Source: Pedobacter kyungheensis (GTDB lineage Bacteria; Bacteroidota; Bacteroidia; Sphingobacteriales; Sphingobacteriaceae). Taken from it: DNA of 64,000 nt. The translations under genes and the position numbers were made by a program. The notes under the pieces were generated by a model. It searched no databases, was not told where the DNA came from, and worked only from the letters and a program-made list of their open reading frames with translations. The stretch is taken from the NCBI RefSeq assembly GCF_000812965.1, contig NZ_JSYN01000001.1:167501-231500 (forward strand), written 5' to 3'. This document shows positions 36,840-45,556 of the stretch, piece by piece. The stretch's first letter is position 1. The number at the start of each line of letters is the position of its first letter.

Positions 36840-39137
36840 TTAATAACCACCTTTAACATCCCTGCTTAAAACAATGGCTTTACCTTTTTGGCCGTTGTAC
36901 ATTGGATACAGGTTCCAATGGTTTTGATCAATTGCTTCGAGGTGCCAGTCTTTTGATGGATCGGCCAACCCGGTTTTAATGTGATTTGGAAAAGCATTGG
37001 CTGCCTTTGCATTTTCCCAGGTACGGATAGCCGCAAAAATCTGATCTTTCTGCGGACAGCCCTCTACTGATGTTTTAGATATGTGGAGCTGGTAGGTTGC
37101 CCCTGCGCCTATTGAAATGGCTTGAATATGCTCATAATCGGCCACTTTTGAGCTTGGTGTAAGCTGAAAATTCATCCCAAAGGTTGCAGGAAAATAATTG
37201 GCATAGGCCACATCGCGCAAGTCTTTTCCTTCGGAGGTTGAACTACCCCATTTGCGCTGTTTAACATCGTACATATTGGTACCGCCACCCACATTCCAAA
37301 CAGATTGGTAATGCCACGAGCCTTCTGAGAGTGTGGCGCCCATGATGCGAAGATCGGGTAGTTTATGTTGGGCAGCCCGGTCAAACAGTTGACGGTGAAA
37401 ACGCTTTACGGCATAGTAACCATGGCCCTGGTTAAACAGAAACTCCTGCCCGTCCCAGTCGTGGTAGTAAATGCCGTTAATCTTGCTCATATCGGCATAA
37501 TACATGGCTACAGAATCTTGCAGCTTCATATTGGGGATAATTCCATCGTAACCCGAACCGATAGAAACCTGCAGCTTATAAATGGTATCTCCTTGGCTAT
37601 GGTTGCCCGCAATGGTTTTCCAGTACCCCCTTTTTACATGCTGTAACCTGTAGGGTGCAGTTTTAGATACGCCTTGATAATAAATAATTTCGTTACCGAT
37701 TTTTATCATGTTTAAATGCTCGGTATGCCCTTCCCAGCTGGCAATTTCTTCCAGATAAGTAGGGTCGGTAACTTCAATAACGGTATCTGCAGGGCTAATC
37801 GCTTTAGCCAGGATTCTTTTTACCTGATAGGCCAGGTCTTTGCTCGGTATTGGGCTTACATCTTTGGTACCCTGCCTTAATGCCGTGGTAATGGTATGAA
37901 ATCCGGCCCAAACACCCAGCGGATTAGAAATATCGGTAAAGTCTTTATGCGATTTATTTCCATCAGTATATTTGAGTGGCTTTTTCTCGAAAGAAAATCC
38001 GTCAATATAGCCTTTATTGCCCCTATCGATACCAAACATGGGCTCATGTTCCCATTGTACGGCTTTAAATCCAAGCCTTTGGGTATAGGCAATAACACTA
38101 TCACAGTTGCCACCGCCAGTGGCAACATCGTTTAAATAAGCAGCCGGATCTTTAATCCATTTACCGTTTACTGTTGGATATGGTAAACCTTCGGCTTTTA
38201 CAATGTTTTTAATCACCGTCATTAAAGCAATACTATCAGGGCTTCCCCATAGCGCTATTTTGGATCCAATGTAATCAACATCTGGCAAAGGTTCTACTTC
38301 AATATGGTTGGGTTTATTGGTAGGTAAAAAAGGAATTAACGAGAATGAAATGGTTTTACCTTTGCGTCTGTCTGATGCGTGATAAACGATAGAAACTCTG
38401 CCCTTTTCGTCAATATCAGCCGAATTCCCATACAAAATCCGGTAGTAAGGTTCTGGGTGTGAGTAAAAAGCCACATCGTTTTTTCCATCGCCACCAATGG
38501 CAAAAAGCTGCCCTTCTTTTAAATCTGCCGGCAAAGGAAAACGCTTTTTATCCGGACTGTGAATCATATACTGAAAAGGGGCACAATCGCCAATATTGGT
38601 CGATTTACCTCCGGTTGTGGCATCGTTTAGTGCTAAAGCACCAATGGCATAATTTACTGCTGCGCTGGTATCTCTGGCTACCCCAATCACATCGCCAAAA
38701 AGGTTATCGATGGTAGTATGGTAAGGCCCCCATTGAATATCGTCTATTTCTTTACGGTTGGTAAGCGAAACCAAACTTAACCTGAAATACATTTTCTGAG
38801 GTTCGAATTTAACGGTTGCTACAGAGCCATTTGCATAAAACAAGGCGAGGCTTGCTTTGCCTTTGTTGTAAACCGCTTTTGTTGGCAAATAATACTTTTT
38901 GCGGCTACTGCTGTATAAACTCAATAAAGGCGAGGGCTTATCGGCGGGGCTAAATTCGCCGGATGTTTTTTTGGTGGTATTTTTAAAGCTGGTGATATAA
39001 CCTTTCTGGTCAATTCTGATTTTAAGGTAATTGGTAGAAAATTCGGTTTGGGCGTAAACTTTACTTCCCCATAAACTCATGGAGGCAAGCAGCAGGAAAA
39101 TAGGTTTCTTTAGTTTTCGGCAATGTGGTAACGACAT
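36840..39137 (-). CDS. Large secreted glycoside-hydrolase-like protein, paralogue of the 18860 gene
   Basis: 765 residues from the ATG at 39137. A TTG at 39206 would add 23 atypical residues before the signal peptide, so it was rejected. Signal peptide ends near VYAQ (~30). Architecture follows the 18860 protein: beta-rich N-terminus (IQWGPYHTTI, DVIGVARD), GSKIALWGSP, EGLPYPTVNGKWIKD, a barrel-like middle with inserted domain (~445-525, IGNEIIYYQGVSKTAPYRLQ) and the acidic motif HDWDGQE (Asp560, Asp562, Glu565). A locus motif lies 107 bp upstream. Divergence from its paralogue is large, suggesting different linkage specificity. Family unassigned. Confidence 0.8.
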   Translation of the reverse strand: MSLPHCRKLKKPIFLLLASMSLWGSKVYAQTEFSTNYLKIRIDQKGYITSFKNTTKKTSGEFSPADKPSPLLSLYSSSRKKYYLPTKAVYNKGKASLALFYANGSVATVKFEPQKMYFRLSLVSLTNRKEIDDIQWGPYHTTIDNLFGDVIGVARDTSAAVNYAIGALALNDATTGGKSTNIGDCAPFQYMIHSPDKKRFPLPADLKEGQLFAIGGDGKNDVAFYSHPEPYYRILYGNSADIDEKGRVSIVYHASDRRKGKTISFSLIPFLPTNKPNHIEVEPLPDVDYIGSKIALWGSPDSIALMTVIKNIVKAEGLPYPTVNGKWIKDPAAYLNDVATGGGNCDSVIAYTQRLGFKAVQWEHEPMFGIDRGNKGYIDGFSFEKKPLKYTDGNKSHKDFTDISNPLGVWAGFHTITTALRQGTKDVSPIPSKDLAYQVKRILAKAISPADTVIEVTDPTYLEEIASWEGHTEHLNMIKIGNEIIYYQGVSKTAPYRLQHVKRGYWKTIAGNHSQGDTIYKLQVSIGSGYDGIIPNMKLQDSVAMYYADMSKINGIYYHDWDGQEFLFNQGHGYYAVKRFHRQLFDRAAQHKLPDLRIMGATLSEGSWHYQSVWNVGGGTNMYDVKQRKWGSSTSEGKDLRDVAYANYFPATFGMNFQLTPSSKVADYEHIQAISIGAGATYQLHISKTSVEGCPQKDQIFAAIRTWENAKAANAFPNHIKTGLADPSKDWHLEAIDQNHWNLYPMYNGQKGKAIVLSRDVKGGY

Positions 39138-39244
39138 TTTTTGGTTAATTAAGGTTTCATTTGTGTGTTTGTGTTTATCGAAATCGTGTCCGAGGTTATT
39201 GAACAAGATAACGAATAAATAAAGTTCTTAATTGAACCCAAATT

Positions 39245-39284
39245 AAACCACCATTATTTTAATTAAAACCGATGCTTTTTTTGC
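39245..39284 (-). promoter_or_regulatory. Locus motif, copy C (candidate operator)
   Basis: Minus strand reads GCAAAAAAAGCATCGGTTTT then AATTAAAATAATGGTGGTTT. It shares 7 A before GCAT and the trailing ATGGTGGTTT with copy B. It lies 107 bp upstream of the second GH-like gene. Confidence 0.6.
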
Positions 39285-39335
39285 CATGTATTGTAGCTGT
39301 AAGCTGATGGCGAAAAAGAGAGCGTCAAAAAAATA

Positions 39336-39411
39336 GCTTGTCATCCTGAGCTTGTCGAAGGAACTTCCTAAATATACTATGGAGCGTTTCGACAGGCTCA
39401 ACGTGACAAAC
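39336..39411. repeat. Imperfect inverted intergenic repeat
   Basis: The left arm contains CATCCTGAGCTTGTCGAAGG and the right arm TTTCGACAGGCTCAACGTGA, which are reverse complements with a few mismatches over about 25 bp. Elements with these arms are common between genes in Bacteroidota. It sits just after the dioxygenase gene and may serve as its terminator. Confidence 0.65.
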
Positions 39412-39426
39412 TTCTATTCGATTTTA

Positions 39427-40392
39427 CTATTTCTCTCTCCGCTGGCTTTTTAGCACTTCCAGTACCCAGCCTTTGCCCCACTCTTCCATCTGCTCCTCTG
39501 TCCACAAATAGGGATAGAAAATTCTTTTCTGGAAACGGGGAGGCAAATATTTCTGCCAGTTGGTACCACCTGTAGCGGCAACATCAACCGGATCTTTTTC
39601 CAGATAGCGCACGGCAGATTTGTAATGTGAAAGTGGCCACTCTACATTTACGTATAAATCCAGCTTCCTTAGTTCTTCGGCCAGTGCCGATACATCTTCA
39701 CCCTTGGCTTGCAACTGTAAATACAGCGCTGAGAAATTGGTTGCGACCCTTTCTTTGGCGAGCTGTAAAAACTGTCCGGCGTATTTTTTAATAAACTGCT
39801 TTAAGGTTAAGGTTTGTTTTCCTGAGGCCAGTTCTGTAGCACCAAACTTCCAGTAAATATGTTCAAATTGCTCCTCGATACTTGCATTGGCCAGTTCTGT
39901 GCGCTTGCTTTTATCAACCAGGCGGTTAAAATCGGTTGCACAAATCTCGATCATGCGGTATTGGCCAGACTGAAAACCACTGGCCGGTAGCAGCGACATC
40001 CTGAATTTCAGGAATTGTTCTTTATCCATGCCATCAACCATTACTTCAAACGAAGTGGTTAAAGCATTAAAATAAGCGTTGATCCTTTTAACCCGCGTGG
40101 TAAAAAACGCAGCGGTAAGCTCAGTATGTTCGGCAATTTGCCTGCATTCGTGAAGCGTTAGCTTAAAGTACAGCTCCGTAATCTGATGGTACATGATGAA
40201 GATTTCCTCATCAGGAAAAGGTGTTTTAGGGTTTTGCAGGCTTAAAAGCGTATCGAGGTGGATATAATCCCAATAGGTTAAAAAATCGGCATAAAGCAAG
40301 CCATCCAGATAGGAGCCCATATCCTGGCCCATTGCAGTATATTTTTCCTCCAGCTTGAGCAGGCGGTCGGTAATTTCAGGAGTCAGTTCCAT
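39427..40392 (-). CDS. kynA: Tryptophan 2,3-dioxygenase family heme protein
   Basis: 321 residues, all-helical. The N-terminal pattern FIMYHQITELYFKLTLHECR matches the TDO substrate-site helix with its conserved His. The C-terminal region has the candidate heme-axial His in WPLSHYKSAVRYL and the TDO-type AATGGTNWQKYLP loop. It opens the indole ring of L-tryptophan to N-formylkynurenine in the cytoplasm. It follows kynU by 36 bp and is probably co-transcribed. The sequence is divergent from proteobacterial TDO, as expected for the Bacteroidota branch. Confidence 0.88.
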   Translation of the reverse strand: MELTPEITDRLLKLEEKYTAMGQDMGSYLDGLLYADFLTYWDYIHLDTLLSLQNPKTPFPDEEIFIMYHQITELYFKLTLHECRQIAEHTELTAAFFTTRVKRINAYFNALTTSFEVMVDGMDKEQFLKFRMSLLPASGFQSGQYRMIEICATDFNRLVDKSKRTELANASIEEQFEHIYWKFGATELASGKQTLTLKQFIKKYAGQFLQLAKERVATNFSALYLQLQAKGEDVSALAEELRKLDLYVNVEWPLSHYKSAVRYLEKDPVDVAATGGTNWQKYLPPRFQKRIFYPYLWTEEQMEEWGKGWVLEVLKSQRREK

Positions 40393-40428
40393 AATTTCAT
40401 TTTTTGATCAATAATAATGTTGGTAAAA

Positions 40429-41715
40429 TCAGATCAGCGTTTTGCTTATATTTAATAACACAGAGCCTGTTTTAAAAACATCTTCAAAACTATTGTAAAG
40501 CGGAACCGGACTTAACCTGATTACATTGGGTTCGCGCCAGTCGCCAAGGATATTGTGATCCATTAAGGCCTTGAATATTACCTTTGGCTGATGTTTGGCA
40601 ATGATAGATAACTGTGCACCACGATCGTCCTCTGTTTCGGGGGTAATAATCTGGTATTGTTCTTCGCCCAGTATACCATTTATTTCTTTAATGATATAAC
40701 TGAGGTAAGCGGTTAATTGCTTACTTTTTTCCCTCAGCGGCGCAATAAACCCTGCTTTTTCAAAAATCTGCAATGAGGCATAGTAAAGCGCCATCGGGAT
40801 CACCTGTGTACAGCTTACCTGCCAGCCATCGGCACCAACCTCGGGCACAAAACCTTTGGTCATTTTAAACCTTTCCTGTTCCTGGTAGCCCCACCATCCG
40901 GCAAAACGATCTAAACTGGTATCGGTAAAATGCTTTTCGTGCACAAAAATACCGCTAATACCACCCGGACCAGAATTTTGATATTTGTAAGAGCACCAGC
41001 AGGCAAAATCTACTTCCCAATCATGTAATTGCAAAGGCACATTACCCGCAGCATGGGCTAAATCAAAGCCCACTACAGCACCAACCTCATGGCCGGCTTT
41101 GGTAATGGCCGGCATATCGTACCATTGGCCGGTAAAGTAATTGATTCCGCCAAACAGTACGAGGGCAATTTCATCGCCATGTTCGGCAATCTTTGCTAAA
41201 ATATCGGCTGTTCTTAAAGTGTATTCGCCAGCTCTGGGACTCACTTCAATAATGGCCTCTTTGGGATCGTAACCGTGAAAACGCACCTGGCTTTCAATTG
41301 CATACTGATCTGAAGGAAAGGCACCGGCTTCCATGATAATTTTAAACCTTTGGGCTTTTGGCTTGTAAAAGCTCACCATCAGCAAGTGCAGGTTAACGGT
41401 TAAGGTGTTCATTGGCGAAACTTCCTGACTACTCGCTCCAACAATAGGTGCCATAAGTTCTTTAAGGGCTTTATGAAAAAACATCCAGGGGGTATCTCCT
41501 TCAAACCAACCTTCTACTGCCAGATTTTGCCAGTTATAAAGTTGCTGATCGATGTATTTTTTTGCTGTTTTAGGCTGAAGACCAAGAGAATTTCCGCATA
41601 AGTAAATAAAGGGCTCTCCATTTTGCTGAGGAAAGAAAAACTCATCGCGCAAATGGCTTAAGGGATCCTGCTGATCCATACTTTGGGCAAATGCCAAACT
41701 ATTTTCAAAAATCAT
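40429..41715 (-). CDS. kynU: Kynureninase
   Basis: 428 residues from the ATG at 41715; 19 extra upstream codons in frame give an unlikely hydrophobic start. A fold-type-I PLP enzyme with the kynureninase pattern: YLCGNSLGLQPK, then FPSDQYAIESQ, VVGFDLAHAAGNVPLQLHDW, and the PLP lysine in CWCSYKYQNSGPGG (Lys244). It cleaves kynurenine to anthranilate and alanine, or 3-hydroxykynurenine to 3-hydroxyanthranilate. It is upstream of the dioxygenase in one operon. Formamidase and kynurenine monooxygenase are not in the window. Confidence 0.95.
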   Translation of the reverse strand: MIFENSLAFAQSMDQQDPLSHLRDEFFFPQQNGEPFIYLCGNSLGLQPKTAKKYIDQQLYNWQNLAVEGWFEGDTPWMFFHKALKELMAPIVGASSQEVSPMNTLTVNLHLLMVSFYKPKAQRFKIIMEAGAFPSDQYAIESQVRFHGYDPKEAIIEVSPRAGEYTLRTADILAKIAEHGDEIALVLFGGINYFTGQWYDMPAITKAGHEVGAVVGFDLAHAAGNVPLQLHDWEVDFACWCSYKYQNSGPGGISGIFVHEKHFTDTSLDRFAGWWGYQEQERFKMTKGFVPEVGADGWQVSCTQVIPMALYYASLQIFEKAGFIAPLREKSKQLTAYLSYIIKEINGILGEEQYQIITPETEDDRGAQLSIIAKHQPKVIFKALMDHNILGDWREPNVIRLSPVPLYNSFEDVFKTGSVLLNISKTLI

Positions 41716-42028
41716 GTTTTTAAAATTACGTATAATGAAACTGAACGATAGCACAAAAACTACCGGCAGCACGTGTTGAAATAAAAATAATTAAAATAAA
41801 CTGCACATAGCGCAGCTTTTCAGGCGTTGCCTGAATTAAGAAGGTCTATTGATGATATTTTTAAGAATATTTACCATAAATACGGAGCTAATGTAGCGCA
41901 AAAAAATTATTGTAGCAAATATTCAAAAACAGGAAAGCAAAAAATAACCGCGATAAGTATATAATAAACTTATTGCGGCTTCTTTAATTATTTGATCAGG
42001 AAAAACCGGGCAGAACCAGTAGTAATGG
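41716..42028. other. Intergenic region upstream of kynU
   Basis: 313 bp without a gene. It holds the GH105 terminator (41940-41978) and a perfect inverted repeat TTCAGGC-GTT-GCCTGAA (41819-41835) about 100 bp upstream of kynU, a possible operator or leader hairpin. No clear TAnnTTTG box was found. Confidence 0.45.
41940..41978 (-). terminator. Terminator of the GH105-type gene
   Basis: On the minus strand CCGCAATAAGT pairs with ACTTATCGCGG (11 bp, one mismatch, 9-nt loop), followed by TTATTTTTT. It lies 50 bp past the stop at 42029. Confidence 0.7.
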
Positions 42029-43153
42029 TTACTGATCTATTTTAAGCCTAAGTCGGCTTCCCTGACTTATTTTCAATTTAAAAAGTTCTGTTCCGGCTAA
42101 CAGAAAGGCGCCTACACCATACACATCAGTATCGTCATAACCCACTTTATCTGGTGCAGCGCCCTGCGCCTGTACATAACCCAGCTTGCCATCATCGTGT
42201 ACTGAGGTACTGAGCGCAGCCCAGGCTTTATTTAATGTGCTTTCATATTTGGTTAAAGGCAACAGATCATTGTTTACGCCCCAGGCTATAGCATAAGCAA
42301 TAAATCCTGTTCCGCTGGTTTCTTTACTTGGATAGCTTTCGGGGTCTAACAAACTGGCATGCCAGGTGCCATCTTCTTGTTGCAGCTTTGCCAAGCGGCG
42401 CGACATGTCTTTATACAGCTTTACAAAACGCTTATAATCAGGATGGTTTTGCGGCATGTTGGCAAGTACCCTCACCAATCCGGCAATTACCCAGCCATTT
42501 CCACGTGCCCAAAATACTTTAGTACCATTCTTTTCCCTTTTATCGAAATATCGGCTATCGCGATAGAACAAGTGCTCTTTCTTATCGTACAAATAAGCAG
42601 TTGACTTCCACCACAGTTCGGAAGCTTTATCCAGATATTTCATATCGCCTGTGGCCTGGCTTAAATAGGCCAGCGCCGGAGGTCCCATAAATAAAGCATC
42701 GCACCAGGCCCATTCCCTTAACTGAATGTTCTTTTTCCATTCCAACGATTCGGTATGCGGTAAAATCACTACCGAATCGGCTAAGCTTTTAAAATCGGCA
42801 ATGTATTCGGGTCGCTTGTAAATGCTATACAGCTGCGAATAGAGTTGCCCAACACAATAATCGTCGGCAAAATGGCGGTGGCGGCCTATTTGCCATTTAT
42901 TATCTTCGCCAACCTGAATGAGTTTCTGGTAGTAAACATCGGTTTTATTCAGCCCTGCAAAGGCCATCATCCCGGTATACATGGCGCCAGAGGTCCAGTC
43001 TTTTCTGGGATTTTTCCAGCCATCTTTTTCTAAAGTTTTCCATTGCCAGTCGGCTACACTTTTCATCCGGGCAAAAATGCTATCAGCTCTTAACCATTGT
43101 GCCTGAACAGAAATAGTATAACTAAAAAGTAACAGGAATAAAATTTTACGCAT
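42029..43153 (-). CDS. GH105/GH88-type unsaturated uronyl hydrolase
   Basis: 374 residues with signal peptide (cleavage near VQAQ, 19). The (alpha/alpha)6 fold is indicated by DWTSGAMYTGMMAF, then RHFADDYCVGQLYSQLY, WAWCDALFMGPPALAYL (Asp152, equivalent to the catalytic Asp of the YteR/GH105 type), and FWARGNGWVIAGLVRVL. These enzymes hydrate the 4,5-unsaturated uronic acid left by polysaccharide lyases, for example on rhamnogalacturonan. It lies between the kyn operon and the locus-2 thioredoxins, as a single gene with its own terminator. It may serve the region-4 locus, but no motif copy lies upstream. Confidence 0.9.
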   Translation of the reverse strand: MRKILFLLLFSYTISVQAQWLRADSIFARMKSVADWQWKTLEKDGWKNPRKDWTSGAMYTGMMAFAGLNKTDVYYQKLIQVGEDNKWQIGRHRHFADDYCVGQLYSQLYSIYKRPEYIADFKSLADSVVILPHTESLEWKKNIQLREWAWCDALFMGPPALAYLSQATGDMKYLDKASELWWKSTAYLYDKKEHLFYRDSRYFDKREKNGTKVFWARGNGWVIAGLVRVLANMPQNHPDYKRFVKLYKDMSRRLAKLQQEDGTWHASLLDPESYPSKETSGTGFIAYAIAWGVNNDLLPLTKYESTLNKAWAALSTSVHDDGKLGYVQAQGAAPDKVGYDDTDVYGVGAFLLAGTELFKLKISQGSRLRLKIDQ

Positions 43154-43309
43154 AATATTGATTTGTACTGGTTTGGGTTGTTATTTTAGACTAAGGATTG
43201 AGTATATTTCTTCTAAAATATGAAGTAATTTAATTAGCCCAATTAACAAATCCTGCACAAACGTTTGTGTAACAACAATTATGTTATTTACTGAAAATGG
43301 AGCAACACA

Positions 43310-43347
43310 GCTGGTCTACCTCCATCGTAATCTGGCGGTAAACCAGC
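43310..43347 (-). other. Inverted repeat after the last TlpA gene
   Basis: GCTGGTCTACC and GGTAAACCAGC pair at 10 of 11 positions around a 16-nt loop, 17 bp past the stop at 43365. No T-run follows, so a Rho-assisted or mRNA-stabilising end is as likely as an intrinsic terminator. Confidence 0.45.
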
Positions 43348-43364
43348 ATGTTTAATGCAACAAG

Positions 43365-44447
43365 CTATAAAAGCGTGCTCAGTTTTTGATCGATTTCGGC
43401 TTTATTATCGGTTTTAACCAGAATTTTCCCTTCCTTATCCAATAACACATACAGCGGAATTGTGCGCGATTTATATTTACTCACAATTCTGGCGGGCATA
43501 TTTTTTACCGGAAACTCATCAGCTACCTGAATCCAATCCATCTTTTCCTGGTCCATTGCCTTTTTCCAGAGATCCCACTTGTTATCGTTGGTAACTCCCA
43601 CTATTTCAAAGCCTTTGTCTTTGTACCTGGCGTAAACTTCTTTCCAGTGCGGAATGGCTTCACGGCAAGGTTTGCACCAGCTGGCCCAAAAATCGAGCAG
43701 CACATATTTACCTCTGAGCGAGGAAAGCGTAAATTTACTGCTGTCGGGCTTTAAAAGCGTAAAATCTTCGGCCAGTTGCCCAGGTAAAACGGCCTTAATC
43801 TCGTCTACTTCTTGTTGCAGGTTACTAAAATAAACAGATTGTTTTGCCGGCCCCTCAAACCTGGCCAGCATGCTTTCAAAATCTGCCAAAGGTAAATCAG
43901 TGTTGAATAAATAATACTGGTTTAGCATGTATGGTCCTGCAACCGACAATGTTTTTTGTCCGATATATTGTTTAATAAAAGCAAGTTGTTTAGCAGCGGC
44001 CGCTTCCCTATCAGTACCTGCACCTGCCTTTTGGTATCGTTCAAAATCTGTTTGCCCGGCAGAACCAGTTACTTTTACTGCTTTAAGACTTGCCCCTTTC
44101 TGCATGCCATATTTGGTATAATCGTAATGTTGTGCACCGGTGGTGTCTATCTGTACTTGAATGGCACCACCATCAATAAAGAACTGTGTACCCCAGTTGC
44201 CTGGTTTGAGATTTAAAGAAACCATCTGGGCACCGGCCAAGTGGCCTTTTGCAGTAAATTTTCCATTGGTGATTTTGGCAGTACCCAATTGTTGCGAGAC
44301 CCGGGTTCTTATATCGTAACTGCTAAGCTCAACTTCGCCATTTTTTAAACCTTTTACCTGACCGTTAATCGAATAATTTACGGCCTGTGCACCTGCAATG
44401 GCCGGCAAGGCCATTAGCAGGATACCATATAAAAACTTTTTGCTCAT
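43365..44447 (-). CDS. TlpA-family thioredoxin with DUF4369-like domain, third of three
   Basis: 360 residues. Signal peptide (~1-20), DUF4369-like domain (VNYSINGQVKGLKNGEVELS), helical linker and thioredoxin domain from ~225. Redox motif WCKPC, Cys258/Cys261, followed by REAIPHW; cis-Pro region SRTIPLYVLLD. The start is 3 bp after the stop of the preceding TlpA gene, so the two are translationally linked. Likely periplasmic disulfide reductase. The residues between the cysteines differ from the sister proteins (GP and VP), which usually shifts redox potential, so the three may not be redundant. Confidence 0.88.
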   Translation of the reverse strand: MSKKFLYGILLMALPAIAGAQAVNYSINGQVKGLKNGEVELSSYDIRTRVSQQLGTAKITNGKFTAKGHLAGAQMVSLNLKPGNWGTQFFIDGGAIQVQIDTTGAQHYDYTKYGMQKGASLKAVKVTGSAGQTDFERYQKAGAGTDREAAAAKQLAFIKQYIGQKTLSVAGPYMLNQYYLFNTDLPLADFESMLARFEGPAKQSVYFSNLQQEVDEIKAVLPGQLAEDFTLLKPDSSKFTLSSLRGKYVLLDFWASWCKPCREAIPHWKEVYARYKDKGFEIVGVTNDNKWDLWKKAMDQEKMDWIQVADEFPVKNMPARIVSKYKSRTIPLYVLLDKEGKILVKTDNKAEIDQKLSTLL

Positions 44448-44450
44448 GTT

Positions 44451-45536
44451 TTATTTTGATTTTTCTTCGAATAATTCCCTCAGTTTCTTGTTCAACAGTT
44501 CACCACGCAAGTCTTTTGCAATAATTTTTCCCTGCGGATCGACAAGTAAAGTGCTTGGAATACCATTGATGCCATAGTACTGCGAAACCTCGTTTTTCCA
44601 GCCTTTTAAATCAGAAAGCTGGGTCCAGGGCATATTGTCATCTTTGATGGCCTTTTTCCAGTTTTCGCCTTTATCGTCGAGAGAAATCCCTACAACAGTA
44701 AAGTTTTTGTCTTTATAGGTGTTGTAGGCCTTTAACACATTGGGATTTTCTGCACGACAAGGGCCACACCAGCTTGCCCAAAAATCGACCAGAACGTATT
44801 TTCCTTTAAAAGCCGCAAAGTTTACCGGACTTCCGTTTACATCGTTCTGTGTAAAATTGAGCATCTGCTCGCCAATGCTGCTGCGTTTTAAAACCGCTAA
44901 CCGTTCTTCAAGCCTTTTACCTGATGCACTGGCCTTTGCCTTCTGGCCAAGCAGATCGTAAATTGCCTGAATATCTTTGTAATTACCCATACCGGCACGT
45001 TCGGTTACCAGACTGGTACTGAATGCACTTTCGGGATGCGCAGCAATGTATTTATTTTCCATTTGGCGCATTTCATTTCTTATTGCAGAAATCTTTTCTT
45101 CACGTGCCAGTTTTTCTTCATCGGTTCCTTTGCCATAAACCGCATATAAAGGCATTAACTGTTTGTTTAAAGGTTCCTGAGTGGCTTCAAAATCATCGGC
45201 TTCTTTTTGTGTTTTGGAACCCGAAACTTTAAGCAAGTGCAGCGAATCTGCCGTTCCGGTTATCGAAATATTACCGGGCTCGAGATAAACCCAGGCCGCG
45301 CGATTAGGAAACATGAGCGTTACTTTCTGGGCTTCAGGCATTTTACCCGTCCACTCAAATTTACCATCGGTGGTTTTAATCGTACCGGTTTTTTGTTCGG
45401 CACCTTCATAATAGTAGAGTTTAACTTCTACATTGCCCAAACCTTTTATATTGCCTTTTACCTGAGCGTTCTGAGCAAAGGCTGTAGCTGCCGCCAATAG
45501 CATGCAGCCTGTTAATACAGTTTTCATTGATTTCAT
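44451..45536 (-). CDS. TlpA-family thioredoxin with DUF4369-like domain, second of three
   Basis: 361 residues. Signal peptide (~1-22), DUF4369-like domain (AQVKGNIKGLGNVEVKLYYY), linker with conserved AAHPESAFSTSLV, and thioredoxin domain from ~222. Redox motif WCGPC, Cys257/Cys260, followed by RAENPNVLKAY; cis-Pro region GINGIPSTLLVD. It resembles the TlpA of locus 1 (same RAENPN and LKGW-NEV segments) more than its neighbours, so the two loci probably share ancestry. 20 bp after the first TlpA gene of this operon. Confidence 0.9.
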   Translation of the reverse strand: MKSMKTVLTGCMLLAAATAFAQNAQVKGNIKGLGNVEVKLYYYEGAEQKTGTIKTTDGKFEWTGKMPEAQKVTLMFPNRAAWVYLEPGNISITGTADSLHLLKVSGSKTQKEADDFEATQEPLNKQLMPLYAVYGKGTDEEKLAREEKISAIRNEMRQMENKYIAAHPESAFSTSLVTERAGMGNYKDIQAIYDLLGQKAKASASGKRLEERLAVLKRSSIGEQMLNFTQNDVNGSPVNFAAFKGKYVLVDFWASWCGPCRAENPNVLKAYNTYKDKNFTVVGISLDDKGENWKKAIKDDNMPWTQLSDLKGWKNEVSQYYGINGIPSTLLVDPQGKIIAKDLRGELLNKKLRELFEEKSK

Positions 45537-45556
45537 TTTCTTATTTTAATGATTGA

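Noticed and set aside
39138..39206. TTG-started extension of the second GH-like gene
   Set aside because: It would place 23 charged residues before the signal peptide.
41716..41772. Longer kynureninase start
   Set aside because: It adds a hydrophobic stretch not found in the family; the ATG at 41715 fits the usual N-terminus.
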